This document shows, piece after piece, positions 35,972 through 44,550 of a stretch of 64,000 nucleotides of DNA. Made by a program: the position numbers and the translations under genes. Under the pieces are notes generated by a model. It saw nothing but the letters and a program-made list of their open reading frames with translations. It ran no database searches and was not told the DNA's origin. The stretch covers positions 1,240,001-1,304,000 of the forward strand of contig CP141731.1 of assembly GCA_035621235.1 (NCBI GenBank). Reading direction: 5' to 3'. Numbering within the stretch: the first letter of the stretch is position 1; every line of letters starts with the position of its first letter. The DNA comes from Actinomycetaceae bacterium MB13-C1-2 (lineage in GTDB: Bacteria > Actinomycetota > Actinomycetes > Actinomycetales > Actinomycetaceae).

Positions 35972-37228
35972 ATGGCAGCTCGGGAGACGCTCGGCGTCGG
36001 TATCCTAGGCGCGGGGTTCATAGGGAACTTCCACGTTGATTCATTTGGCGGGGTGCGAGACGGAGACATTGTTGCCGTCTGTTCCCGCACCAAGAAAAAT
36101 GCAGAGGCGTTGGCTAGGAAGGCCGAGGACACAGGTGTGGGTAGTGAGGTATCCGCATACGACGATGTGGTGGAGTTAGTTCGCGACCCACGGGTCGACG
36201 CGATCTGGGTACTTACGCCGAACTTCACACGTCTGGAGGTCATCAAGGCGATCACGGATGAGCTGAAGGCGGGCCGTGCCGAGCTTAAGGGTATTGCCAT
36301 TGAAAAACCACTGGGGCGAACCATTGCGGAGGCGCGCGAGGTTCTAGAAATGGTTGAGAGTGTCGGCTTGCTCCACGGATATCTCGAAAACCAGGTCTAT
36401 TCTCCAGGTTTGGTTCGTTCCCGTGACATCGTCTGGGCTCGTGGGGCTAGCGCCGCGGGCACACCATATCTCGCCCGTGCGGCGGAGGAACATTCGGGGC
36501 CGCATAACACCTGGTTCTGGAACGGTGCGACCGAGGGCGGGGGTGTCCTTAATGACATGATGTGCCACTCGGTTGAGGCGGGCCGCTTCCTTCTGTCCCC
36601 ACCGGGAACCCGTCACTCACAGTGGCTGAAGCCGGTCGCTGTCACTGCAACTATCGCTTCCCTCAAGTGGGGCCGTCCAGCGTATGCAAAGCAGTTGCAG
36701 GATGCGTACGAGGGAGTAGTCGACTACACGGAGACACCTTCCGAAGACTATGCACACGCTGTCTTCGAGTTTGTGAACGGTGATGGAGAACCGGTCATCG
36801 TTGAGGCCACCACCTCATGGAGCTATGTTGGGGCTGGCCTTCGTCTCTCATTTGAGTTGCTTGGGCCCGAATATTCGATGGAGTCTGACACCCTTTCAAC
36901 CGAGTCCAAGCTGTTTATGTCGCGAAGCCTTGAACAGTCTGAGGGCGAGGACATGATTGAGAAACAGAATGCCGAGCAGGGCCTGATGCCACTCCTCTCT
37001 GATGAGTCGATGTCCTATGGATACACGGGTGAGAACTCATATCTCACCTCTGCTTTCCTTAAGGGAGAGCAGCCGCTGGAGGGTCTTGAGGCAGGACTGG
37101 AAGTAATCGAGTTATTGATGGCCGCATACAAGTCTGCGGAAGACGGAAGACGCCTGACGTGGCCGTTGGACCTCGACGATTTTGTTCCGGCGGTGGCCAG
37201 GGGTGAGTGGAACCCTAGGAGAGCTTAG
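35972..37228 (+). CDS. Gfo/Idh/MocA-family NAD(P)-dependent oxidoreductase
   Basis: The 418-residue protein begins with a Rossmann fold, VGILGAGFIGNFHVDSFGG. The EKP motif (IAIEKPLGRTIAEAREVLE) contains the catalytic-region lysine. GGGVLNDMMCHSVEAGRFLL supplies the conserved histidine of the C-terminal domain. The length, with an insert around 130-170, is greater than the common 330-380 residues. GAGGAC lies upstream of the ATG. As the last gene of the ABC operon, it probably oxidises the imported sugar or polyol at one carbon, as in inositol or sugar-acid catabolism. The substrate is unknown. Confidence 0.9.
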   Translation: MAARETLGVGILGAGFIGNFHVDSFGGVRDGDIVAVCSRTKKNAEALARKAEDTGVGSEVSAYDDVVELVRDPRVDAIWVLTPNFTRLEVIKAITDELKAGRAELKGIAIEKPLGRTIAEAREVLEMVESVGLLHGYLENQVYSPGLVRSRDIVWARGASAAGTPYLARAAEEHSGPHNTWFWNGATEGGGVLNDMMCHSVEAGRFLLSPPGTRHSQWLKPVAVTATIASLKWGRPAYAKQLQDAYEGVVDYTETPSEDYAHAVFEFVNGDGEPVIVEATTSWSYVGAGLRLSFELLGPEYSMESDTLSTESKLFMSRSLEQSEGEDMIEKQNAEQGLMPLLSDESMSYGYTGENSYLTSAFLKGEQPLEGLEAGLEVIELLMAAYKSAEDGRRLTWPLDLDDFVPAVARGEWNPRRA

Positions 37229-37244
37229 GGGCGAGTCGGTGCAA

Positions 37245-37304
37245 GCAAAAGTCTCCCGTCAGACGAGCAGATTTACTCAGTTCGTCTGACGGGAGGCTTT
37301 TGCG
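37245..37304. terminator. Terminator of the sugar operon (bidirectional)
   Basis: GCAAAAG and CTCCCGTCAGACGA pair with TCGTCTGACGGGAG and CTTTTGC in a stem of about 22 positions with one mismatch, around a 15-nt loop. The T-rich end gives a U-tract in both directions. It separates the plus-strand operon from the minus-strand genes that converge on it. Confidence 0.9.
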
Positions 37305-37345
37305 TTGATACGGCGCGGGTTCTATTCGAACTCCGCCAGCCGCGG

Positions 37346-37603
37346 TTAGTTCCTGCCGGCCAGTGCTCCGTAGATTGCCAGGACAATCACGGATCCCCCG
37401 ACTGCCAGAACCCAGGTGGACAGTGAAAAGAAGCTGTTCAGTGAGGTGTGGAAGATGATGCTTCCCAGCCAGCCGCCAACCAAAGCTCCAACGACTCCGA
37501 CAATCAGGGTCGTGAACCAGCCAGCTTTCACTCTGTCAGGCAGGATTGCCTTTGCTATGGCACCGGCGATCAGACCCAGAAGTATGAATGCAAAGAAACC
37601 CAT
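37346..37603 (-). CDS. GlsB/YeaQ/YmgE-family stress-response membrane protein
   Basis: The 85-residue protein has three hydrophobic helices. The family signature is GLIAGAIAKAILPDRVKAGW, followed by GVVGALVGGWLGSIIF and the C-terminal VGGSVIVLAIYGALAGRN. Members (Transgly_assoc family) are small inner-membrane proteins often induced by stress; the molecular role is unclear. Its ATG overlaps the last base of the upstream gene's stop (TAATG), so the two are translationally coupled. Confidence 0.88.
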   Translation of the reverse strand: MGFFAFILLGLIAGAIAKAILPDRVKAGWFTTLIVGVVGALVGGWLGSIIFHTSLNSFFSLSTWVLAVGGSVIVLAIYGALAGRN

Positions 37604-37947
37604 TACTTGAGCGCGTCCTTGGCCTTGTCTGCAGCGGTCTTGCCCTGTTCCTTCAGCTTGTTCGCTGCTATCTTCGCGTCGTCGGCATCAATATCGCCGT
37701 CCTTGTCGGCATCTAGGGCGCTCTTCGCCTTGTTCGCCGCGATTTTCGCGTCGTTCGCGTCCAGCTTGCCGTCCTTGTCGCCATCTAGGGCTTTCTTGAC
37801 CTTGTCGACACCCTCATCAAAAGTTCCACCGATCTTCTTGCCGGTGTCCTTAGCAAAGTCCTCCGCCTTGTCGGCACCGTCCTTTGCTGCGTCAACGATC
37901 TTGTCACCGAGATTCTTGGCCTTATCCTTCAGCTCGTCGAAATCCAT
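37603..37947 (-). CDS. Small acidic/Lys-rich protein with two EF-hand-like calcium loops
   Basis: The 114-residue soluble protein has no signal peptide. The N-terminal half, MDFDELKDKAKNLGDKIVDA and onward, is a charged helical region resembling MT0933/Rv0909-type small proteins. The C-terminal half has two tandem segments, DGDKDGKLDAND and DADKDGDIDADD. Each fits a 12-residue EF-hand or dockerin loop (D1, D3, D5, G6, hydrophobic 8, D9, D12) and is followed by AKIAANK. Aspartate instead of glutamate at position 12 would weaken calcium binding. It is coupled to the GlsB gene. Calcium sensing is inferred from motif shape only. Confidence 0.7.
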   Translation of the reverse strand: MDFDELKDKAKNLGDKIVDAAKDGADKAEDFAKDTGKKIGGTFDEGVDKVKKALDGDKDGKLDANDAKIAANKAKSALDADKDGDIDADDAKIAANKLKEQGKTAADKAKDALK

Positions 37948-38179
37948 TTCTGCACTTCTTTCTTTCCGATAGCAAAAGTGCGGACCGCGTTAATCGGTCC
38001 GAGGTCACCAAGTTGGTGATCTGAGACGACTATATCCGACGGCTCAAGTCGTGCGCCGTTACCGACCTTGGCACGAACCCGTGCGTTTACCCCTTCGGTT
38101 GCACTAGGCTTGTAACGGTAAGGGGCCTGTTTCCTACTGGTGGTAGGTCGGGTCATACCTAGAACGAAAGGAGGCCAGA

Positions 38180-38296
38180 ATGAAGAAGTTCTTCAAGGCC
38201 GTCTTTTTCCTCGGCCTGGCTGTCGTGGCGGGAATTCTCGCTCTGGAGACCGAACCGGTTCAGAAGCAGCTATCGAAGTTCGGCGTCACGATCTAG
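38180..38296 (+). CDS. 38-residue single-pass membrane peptide
   Basis: A short frame starts MKKFFKAVFFLGLAVVAGIL and ends SKFGVTI, with stop TAG at 38294. A strong AAAGGAGG lies five bases before the ATG, and a hairpin terminator follows. The first 20 residues form a basic N-terminus plus one hydrophobic helix, so it is probably a membrane microprotein or short secreted peptide. I recognise no family. Confidence 0.6.
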   Translation: MKKFFKAVFFLGLAVVAGILALETEPVQKQLSKFGVTI

Positions 38297-38318
38297 TCGA
38301 AACCAATCGAAATGGCGG

Positions 38319-38344
38319 GCCGGTCACCGAAGAGGGTGGCCGGC
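38319..38344 (+). terminator. Hairpin terminator after the membrane peptide gene
   Basis: GCCGGTCACC pairs with GGTGGCCGGC through ten positions, one of them G-U, around a GAAGAG loop, 23 bp after the stop. Confidence 0.65.
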
Positions 38345-38734
38345 TTCGCTGTGTGCTCAGCCATTACGTTTAGGTGTCCATAAGGCAGATTCCCGGGACA
38401 GACGTCCTAGAAGCTGGAAGGACTGGTAACGCGGGGATGAATCAGAGTCGAATCCTCCAAAACCAATGTGATCTACGTCAGAGCCAAGATCAGGCGGTTA
38501 ACGCCAGATCGGAGTGCATAAGCGCACTTCATTGACGATTTTATCCCCTCCTTTTAACCCCCGTGTAAAGGGTCAATGCCGGGTGGCCTGACGCTGTCCT
38601 CTCAGCCACAAAACGCCATTATTACGCGGTCCTGTAGTAGATTCATTAGGTCAGCTAGTTGCGATCCAGAAGCCTGGCTGGAACACTTTTCGGCCATAGT
38701 TTGACGGGCAAACTAAATCCGCAGGGGGCGCGCA
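38345..38734. other. Gene-free region before the LCP gene
   Basis: About 390 bp without a defensible gene or RNA. It presumably contains the promoter of the cell-wall polymer cluster. I see no clear operator. Confidence 0.5.
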
Positions 38735-39841
38735 TTGACTTCGGAATCCGGACTGCCAAAACGCTCCGATTTGCACGCTGGAAAACAGGGTTCCCCCGCA
38801 ACACAGTTTCCGCAACAACCCCGAGAACCCAAGAAGAAGCGCAGTGTCGGTAAAACCGCGCTGTGGGCGATTCTCGGGCTGCTGGCGCTTATCCTCATCC
38901 CTGTTGGGATACTTGCAGGTTTCCTGTGGAACGTCTCCTCCACCTTCAATCACGAGTCCGAGACGATCGCCGAGGTTTTCCCAGATGAACAGTCGAGGCC
39001 CGCGCAACGTGAGGACGAGGCGCAGACGATCCTCTTACTCGGTTCCGACACCAGGGGAGAGATAAACGCCGACGGTCTAGAGGAATCTCAGGATGGCCGC
39101 TCCGACACGATGATGGTGGTTCGTATTCCGGCAGATCGCTCCGCCATTTACATAACCTCGATCATGCGCGACTCATGGGTCGACATTCCCGGATACGGCA
39201 TGAACAAGATAAATGCGGCTTTCGCATTTGGGGGCATCCCTTTGACCGTTGCAACTGTTGAGCAACTCCTTGACACCCGTATCGATCACGTCGCCGTGAT
39301 TGACTTCGACGGTTTCAGAGGGCTCACTAATGCGCTCGGAGGAGTCACCGTCAATAACCAGATTGCCTTCGACACTTTCGGAGTGGGCCCCAATAAAGAG
39401 ATCAACACCTACCACTTCAACGAAGGCAAAATCACGCTAATGGGGGACGAGGCACTAGCGTACGTTCGCGCCCGCAAACCCTTCCCCGATGGCGACTACC
39501 AGCGCGTTCGTAATCAGCAGGCGTACATGAAGGGCCTGATCTCCCAGATCCTCAGCCGGGACACGCTAACCAGCCCCGGCACCATAAGCAACGTTGTCTC
39601 AGAGATAGCTCCGTTTTTGGCGGTGGACGAGGGATTAACCGGCGGCTACATCATCGGCCTCGGTCCCGAACTGCGAAGCATCCGTAGCGGCGATATTTAC
39701 TTCCTTGCCCTTCCCACAGAGGGCGTCGGCTGGTCCCCGGATGGTAAGCAGTCAATCATCGTTCTGGATGAGGCTGGGATGGAACAAGTGCGACAGGCTT
39801 TCCACGACGACACGGTGGGGGAGCTGGTAGATAACGGCTAA
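38735..39841 (+). CDS. LytR-CpsA-Psr (LCP) family glycopolymer-peptidoglycan ligase
   Basis: The 368-residue type II membrane protein has a cytoplasmic Lys/Pro-rich tail of about 45 residues, one helix (ALWAILGLLALILIPVGILA), and then the extracellular LCP domain. Motifs include LLLGSDTRGE, SDTMMVVRIPADRSAIYITS, MRDSWVDIPGYGMNKINAAF and ALAYVRARKPFPDGDYQRVR. They carry the Asp and Arg residues that bind the pyrophosphate of lipid-linked polymer. The enzyme transfers teichoic-type polymers from undecaprenyl pyrophosphate to peptidoglycan. The TTG start at 38735 has GCAGGGGG upstream. It heads the polymer cluster and is probably its ligation step. Confidence 0.9.
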   Translation: MTSESGLPKRSDLHAGKQGSPATQFPQQPREPKKKRSVGKTALWAILGLLALILIPVGILAGFLWNVSSTFNHESETIAEVFPDEQSRPAQREDEAQTILLLGSDTRGEINADGLEESQDGRSDTMMVVRIPADRSAIYITSIMRDSWVDIPGYGMNKINAAFAFGGIPLTVATVEQLLDTRIDHVAVIDFDGFRGLTNALGGVTVNNQIAFDTFGVGPNKEINTYHFNEGKITLMGDEALAYVRARKPFPDGDYQRVRNQQAYMKGLISQILSRDTLTSPGTISNVVSEIAPFLAVDEGLTGGYIIGLGPELRSIRSGDIYFLALPTEGVGWSPDGKQSIIVLDEAGMEQVRQAFHDDTVGELVDNG

Positions 39842-39961
39842 CTGAGCCGACGAACCACGGGAACACTCAGACTATTTCTGTCTCGCTGAGTCCCATATAT
39901 GTGGCCTCGTACAAGAGGCCCTGACAACGAATGCAGCATCGACAAGCAAGGCGCAATCCAG

Positions 39962-41077
39962 ATGAAGAAGACAAAGGTACTGGTGGTGTTCGGTACCAGA
40001 CCAGAGGCGATAAAGGTGTGTCCTTTGGTCAAAGAGCTCCAGAGTAGGCCAGAGGAGTTCGAAACCGTCGTGTGTGTTACCGGGCAGCACCGGGAGATGC
40101 TGGAACAGGTCCTGCGAGTCTTCGACATCAAGCCTGACTATGACTTGGCGATCATGAAGAGTGATCAGACACTCGGTGATGTAACCGGAAGGATTCTCGA
40201 GGTTCTTCCCGACATCTTCATCCGCGAACATCCCGACGCCGTGTTTGTTCACGGAGACACCACAACAGCTTTTGCTGCTGGCCTTGCCGCGTTCTATTTC
40301 CGTATCCCAGTCGGTCATGTTGAGGCGGGGCTACGCACGGGCGACATGGCTTCCCCTTTTCCTGAGGAGTTCAACCGTCAAGCGATTGATCTTCTCGCCG
40401 ACCTCTATTTCGCGCCGACTGAAACCTCCAAGGCGAACCTTGCCGAGGAAGGGAAGCCTCTCGATCGCATCTTTGTTACCGGCAACACCGGTATTGACGC
40501 CTTGCGCACTACCGTGTCTAACGACTTTCAAAGCGAGTGGCTTGACTGGGTTGCGGACTCGCGACTGATTCTGGTAACTGCTCATCGACGCGAGAACATC
40601 GGTCAACCAATGCGTAACGTTTTCCGCGCCCTTCGACGTGTGGTGGAGGACAACCCGGATGTTAAGGCGCTCTATCCGATCCACATGAATCCGGCAGTGC
40701 GTGAGATCGCGGGTCAGGAGTTGGCGGGCAACGACAGAATCGAGCTGACGCAGCCTATGGACCCTGTGGAGTTCCACAACATTATGGCTCGTAGCCATCT
40801 TGTTCTCAGCGACAGTGGAGGTATTCAAGAGGAGGCTCCCTCGCTTGGCAAGCCGGTACTTGTTGCTAGAAAGACGACGGAACGCCCTGAGGGAGTAGAA
40901 GCGGGGACATTGCGCTTGGTCGGCACCAATGAAGAGACAATTCACGCTGCTCTTACAGCGCTGCTGACCAATCCAACCGAATACGCTGCCATGTCCAGGG
41001 CCACTAATCCCTACGGTGATGGTTTTGCTAGTAGGAGAGTCGCAGATGTCATTTCTCTGGTGCTAGGAGGCCAGTGA
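39962..41077 (+). CDS. wecB: UDP-N-acetylglucosamine 2-epimerase (non-hydrolysing)
   Basis: The 371-residue protein begins MKKTKVLVVFGTRPEAIKVC. Family motifs are HGDTTTAFAAGLAAFY, GHVEAGLRTGD, LVTAHRRENIG and LVLSDSGGIQEEAPSLGKPV, which bind UDP and the sugar in a GT-B-like fold. It converts UDP-GlcNAc into UDP-ManNAc. An in-frame start 63 bases upstream would add an atypical tail, so the ATG at 39962 is preferred, although its ribosome site is weak. The dehydrogenase gene starts two bases after the stop, giving a coupled UDP-ManNAcA pathway. Confidence 0.95.
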   Translation: MKKTKVLVVFGTRPEAIKVCPLVKELQSRPEEFETVVCVTGQHREMLEQVLRVFDIKPDYDLAIMKSDQTLGDVTGRILEVLPDIFIREHPDAVFVHGDTTTAFAAGLAAFYFRIPVGHVEAGLRTGDMASPFPEEFNRQAIDLLADLYFAPTETSKANLAEEGKPLDRIFVTGNTGIDALRTTVSNDFQSEWLDWVADSRLILVTAHRRENIGQPMRNVFRALRRVVEDNPDVKALYPIHMNPAVREIAGQELAGNDRIELTQPMDPVEFHNIMARSHLVLSDSGGIQEEAPSLGKPVLVARKTTERPEGVEAGTLRLVGTNEETIHAALTALLTNPTEYAAMSRATNPYGDGFASRRVADVISLVLGGQ

Positions 41078-41078
41078 A

Positions 41079-42395
41079 ATGTCGAGTATCGAGAACGGCG
41101 TCCAAGTCGCCGACGGTGGTCGCATAACGGTTGTCGGCCTCGGCTACATTGGTCTACCTACTGCGGTTGTGTTTGCAAACAATGGCTGGCTAGTCACAGG
41201 AGTAGACGTTTCCGATCGAACCGTTGAGATGGTGAATACTGGAGAGCTTCCATTCGTTGAGGAAGGGCTAGAAGAGGTCCTGCGGACTGTTACCTCGTCT
41301 GGCCATCTCGTTGCCCAGACAGCAACTCCGCCATCCGATATCTTTATCGTTTCTGTTCCCACGCCATTCAAAGACGATCACGAGGCGGATCTGTCTTATA
41401 TAGAAGCTGCGGCAGACGAGATTGCGGGAGTGCTTAGGGGTGGTGAACTGGTTGTTCTTGAATCCACGTCTCCTCCCGGAACCACCGAACGCATGGCTCA
41501 ACGAATTCTGGACGCTCGGACAGATCTTTCTATGGACGGCTCGGAGGATCGTCCCGTTGTTTATTTCGCGCACGCACCAGAGCGAGTTCTCCCTGGACGC
41601 ATAATGGTCGAGATGACTGCTAATGATCGCATCATTGGTGGTACTACTCCAGAAGCAGCAGAATTTGCGCGCCAGGTGTACTCTACATTTTGCGAGGGCG
41701 AGTTAAGCATTACCGATGCCCGCACGGCCGAAATGTCAAAGCTCGCTGAGAATGCTTTTCGCGACGTGAACATTGCTTTCGCCAATGAACTTTCCCTGAT
41801 TGCTGATGACCTCGACATAAATGTGTGGGAACTGATCGAACTCGCCAACAAGCATCCTCGCGTCAATATTCTTCAGCCCGGACCGGGAGTCGGCGGACAC
41901 TGCATTGCGGTGGATCCGTGGTTTATCGTCTCTTCGGACCCTGAGAACTCAAATCTGATTCGCACGGCCCGCGAAGTGAATGACTCAAAACCTGACTGGG
42001 TAATTGATTCGGTAGAGAAGGCAATGAAAGATGCAGGTCCCGATGCGAAGGTGGCGCTACTCGGCCTGGCGTTCAAGCCGAATATCGATGACCTTCGCCA
42101 GTCACCTGCTTTGGAGATAGCAGAACGACTAATAGGGAACAACCCCGATACAGAGTTTCTGATTTGCGAGCCCAATATTGCGCGGTTGCCGGATGCACTG
42201 CGAGGAAGTAGGAACGCTTCGCTCGTGCAACCTGATCAAGCTATGGACCAAGGGGATGTCGTGGTCTTGTTGGTTGCCCATGACGCATTCGTTGGTGCTA
42301 CGAACGACAGCAAAGGTTCTCAGATAGTGATTGATACTGCAGGGTTCTGGGAGTTGTCAGAATCGGTAGGTAGGGAGTCGCAGGCTAATGAATGA
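41079..42395 (+). CDS. wecC: UDP-N-acetylmannosamine dehydrogenase
   Basis: The 438-residue UDP-sugar dehydrogenase has the NAD fold ITVVGLGYIGLPTAVVFANN, LVVLESTSPPGTTERMA and APERVLPGRIMVEM. The active-site cysteine lies in PGPGVGGHCIAVDPWFI, and ALLGLAFKPNIDDLRQSPAL begins the UDP-binding domain. It oxidises UDP-ManNAc twice to UDP-ManNAcA, a building block of teichuronic acids and enterobacterial common antigen. The pairing with wecB argues for ManNAc over glucose as substrate. The 3' end overlaps the SDR gene by 8 bp. Confidence 0.93.
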   Translation: MSSIENGVQVADGGRITVVGLGYIGLPTAVVFANNGWLVTGVDVSDRTVEMVNTGELPFVEEGLEEVLRTVTSSGHLVAQTATPPSDIFIVSVPTPFKDDHEADLSYIEAAADEIAGVLRGGELVVLESTSPPGTTERMAQRILDARTDLSMDGSEDRPVVYFAHAPERVLPGRIMVEMTANDRIIGGTTPEAAEFARQVYSTFCEGELSITDARTAEMSKLAENAFRDVNIAFANELSLIADDLDINVWELIELANKHPRVNILQPGPGVGGHCIAVDPWFIVSSDPENSNLIRTAREVNDSKPDWVIDSVEKAMKDAGPDAKVALLGLAFKPNIDDLRQSPALEIAERLIGNNPDTEFLICEPNIARLPDALRGSRNASLVQPDQAMDQGDVVVLLVAHDAFVGATNDSKGSQIVIDTAGFWELSESVGRESQANE

Positions 42396-43125
42396 TCGAA
42401 GGCTTGCGCTGATTACAGGAGGCACCAAAGGGCTTGGTCTTGCTGTTGCCAGGGTACTTCTGGCAGCGGACTTCAACGTGGTCTTGACCTATGGTGCTGA
42501 CTCGGAACGTGCCGCTCAAGTGAAAAGAAGCCTCGGGGTCGAGTTCCCGCTCGCCTCCGTCAAAGCAATCTGTGCGGATGTAGCTGACATTGCTTCCATC
42601 GACAAGATCGTAAATCACTTCAACGATGAGAACGCCAGCCTCGACGCGGTAGTTCTTAATGCTGGCCTCACATCTCGGGGAAGCTTCGAGGACCTCAAAC
42701 TTGATGACTGGGAACGAGTACTAAGGGCGAATCTGACATACCCCACGTTCTTGCTGCAGCGTCTCCTGCCGAGAATCAATCGTGGAGGTGCAGTGGTTTT
42801 TACCGGCTCGATGCTAGGGATGGACCCCCATTCGATGTCACTCTCCTACGGAGTTACAAAGGCCGCAACGCACGCGCTAGTAAAGAATCTCGTCAAGTTC
42901 CTAAGTCCGCGCTTGATCCGCGTCAATGCTGTTGCCCCGGGTTTCGTGGATACCGAGTGGCAGAAGTCCAAACCAACTGAGATTCGCGATAGCATCAACT
43001 CCAAGATTGCTCTGGGTCGTTTCGCGGAGCCCGAAGAAATTGCCCAGATTTACCTGACACTAATCGATAATACCTACCTCAATGGAGAGGTAGTTCGAAT
43101 CGACGGAGGCTACTCGTACCGATGA
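42388..43125 (+). CDS. Short-chain dehydrogenase/reductase of the polymer cluster
   Basis: The 245-residue classical SDR has the cofactor motif LITGGTKGLGLAVARVL, LNAGLTSRGSF (NAG motif), the catalytic serine in VVFTGSMLGMD, and YGVTK with catalytic Tyr and Lys. It ends GEVVRIDGGYSYR, typical of FabG-like reductases. It overlaps both neighbours (wecC by 8 bp, the cytidylyltransferase fusion by 4 bp), so it works in the same pathway. It is probably the reductase that supplies a polyol or deoxy-sugar phosphate precursor. Its exact substrate is unknown. Confidence 0.88.
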   Translation: MNDRRLALITGGTKGLGLAVARVLLAADFNVVLTYGADSERAAQVKRSLGVEFPLASVKAICADVADIASIDKIVNHFNDENASLDAVVLNAGLTSRGSFEDLKLDDWERVLRANLTYPTFLLQRLLPRINRGGAVVFTGSMLGMDPHSMSLSYGVTKAATHALVKNLVKFLSPRLIRVNAVAPGFVDTEWQKSKPTEIRDSINSKIALGRFAEPEEIAQIYLTLIDNTYLNGEVVRIDGGYSYR

Positions 43126-44465
43126 CACGCACCGTTATTACTTACGGCACATACGATCTGTTTCACGAGGGGCACCGTCGTCTTCTTGAGCGAGCTCGCG
43201 AACTAGGGAATCGACTCATCGTTGGGGTTACCAGTGATGAGTATGATCGTTCACGTGGCAAACTGAACGTTTCCCAGGAGTTACCGGAACGTATAGCCAA
43301 CGTGCAACGCACAGGACTTGTCGACCAGATCATTGTTGAGGAGTATGACGGTCAAAAGATTCATGATATTGAGAAGTGGGGTGTTGACGTCTTTGCGATT
43401 GGCTCCGACTGGCTGGGGAAGTTCGAGTACCTTCGTGACTACTGCGACGTTGTCTATCTGGAGCGAACTCGCGGCATCTCTAGTACGCAACTCAGAAATG
43501 ACTCCTCAGGTATCCTCCAGATCGGGCTGGCCGGTGCGGGGCGAAATGCCAAGACCCTCATTGAAGAAGCTCGATACGTATCTGGTGTCTCCGTTGAGTC
43601 GGTCTGGTCACCAAAGCTAAAGAGGGCCGAAAGACTAGCCTTAACCAAGGAGCTAGAGCACGTCTCGACGAGCTACGAGAGCTTGTTAGAAAACGTCGGC
43701 GCCGTGTACGTTTCCACGCCCCTTGTCGAGCGAGCCTCACTCATTCGTCAAGCTTTGGAATCAGGCCGACACGTTCTGGCGGAGCCGCCGCTAGCTCTCA
43801 CTGCTAAAGAGACCAAAATGCTTTTGGGCCTTGCGGAAAAAAACGGGGTCTCGCTTGTGGAGGCTGTCCGAACCGCATATAGCCCGGGGTTCCTCCGTAT
43901 GGTGGCTTATGCTAGGAGTGGATCAATCGGGAAGATCCGTTCTGTCCAGGCTGTTTCGACCCGGCTAATGCGCGGCGGACGCGCACAGAGATCTCCGTAT
44001 GGTGGAGCCATCAACGAACTTGCGACGTACCCGCTTCTGGCAGTGATAAAGCTGCTGGGTACGAGCTACGTAGATGTTGAGTGCCATATCCTGAAGCCGG
44101 AAGGGGCGGAGGTTGAGCAGTTCGCCCGCATCGACCTCACCTATAGGGACGCACTCGCTTCCGTGAGTGTTGGCATCGGCGTGACGGCAGAGGACGATCT
44201 TCGAGTGTCCGCGACCGACGGCCACATGTACGTGCCTGCTCCCTGGTGGACAACCGACCGGTTTGAGACTCGTTTTGAGAACGAATATCGAAACCGACGC
44301 TTTTATGTTCCTTATGAGGGGCATGGACAACGCTACGAGCTGGTTGAACTAGCATCACGGGTCAAGGGGTCGGACAAGGTTTCATACAAGCTGTCGGACG
44401 AGGATGTGCTGGCGGTGGCGGCGATTATCGATCAGGCAAAGGACGTTGCAATCACCGTGAGGTGA
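43122..44465 (+). CDS. Fused glycerol-3-phosphate-type cytidylyltransferase and Gfo/Idh/MocA dehydrogenase
   Basis: The 447-residue protein combines two domains. Residues 1-128 are a TagD-like cytidylyltransferase: TYGTYDLFHEGHRRLLERAR with the HxGH nucleotide motif, VGVTSDEYDRSRGK and ERTRGISSTQLR. From LQIGLAGAGRNAKTLIEEAR a Gfo/Idh/MocA-like dehydrogenase follows, with VYVSTPLVERASLIRQALES and the EPP variant HVLAEPPLALTAKE where most members have EKP. The N-terminal part should make a CDP-activated polyol from CTP and a phosphate ester. The C-terminal part could make that phosphate by reduction. This would feed the glycerophosphotransferase-like gene that follows. The loss of the EKP lysine leaves the redox activity uncertain. 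Confidence 0.85.
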   Translation: MTRTVITYGTYDLFHEGHRRLLERARELGNRLIVGVTSDEYDRSRGKLNVSQELPERIANVQRTGLVDQIIVEEYDGQKIHDIEKWGVDVFAIGSDWLGKFEYLRDYCDVVYLERTRGISSTQLRNDSSGILQIGLAGAGRNAKTLIEEARYVSGVSVESVWSPKLKRAERLALTKELEHVSTSYESLLENVGAVYVSTPLVERASLIRQALESGRHVLAEPPLALTAKETKMLLGLAEKNGVSLVEAVRTAYSPGFLRMVAYARSGSIGKIRSVQAVSTRLMRGGRAQRSPYGGAINELATYPLLAVIKLLGTSYVDVECHILKPEGAEVEQFARIDLTYRDALASVSVGIGVTAEDDLRVSATDGHMYVPAPWWTTDRFETRFENEYRNRRFYVPYEGHGQRYELVELASRVKGSDKVSYKLSDEDVLAVAAIIDQAKDVAITVR

Positions 44466-44550
44466 TTATGAGTCCCGGTTATCAGCGATGAGAGAACCAA
44501 GCGTTCACTCAAAACCAAGAGTTTTATGAGAAGAAAGATCAGAAAAACTG

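Noticed and set aside
37929-38156. A 75-codon minus-strand frame overlapping the start of the EF-hand-like gene.
   Set aside because: It has no ribosome site and occupies the promoter region of that gene. Its composition is not convincing.
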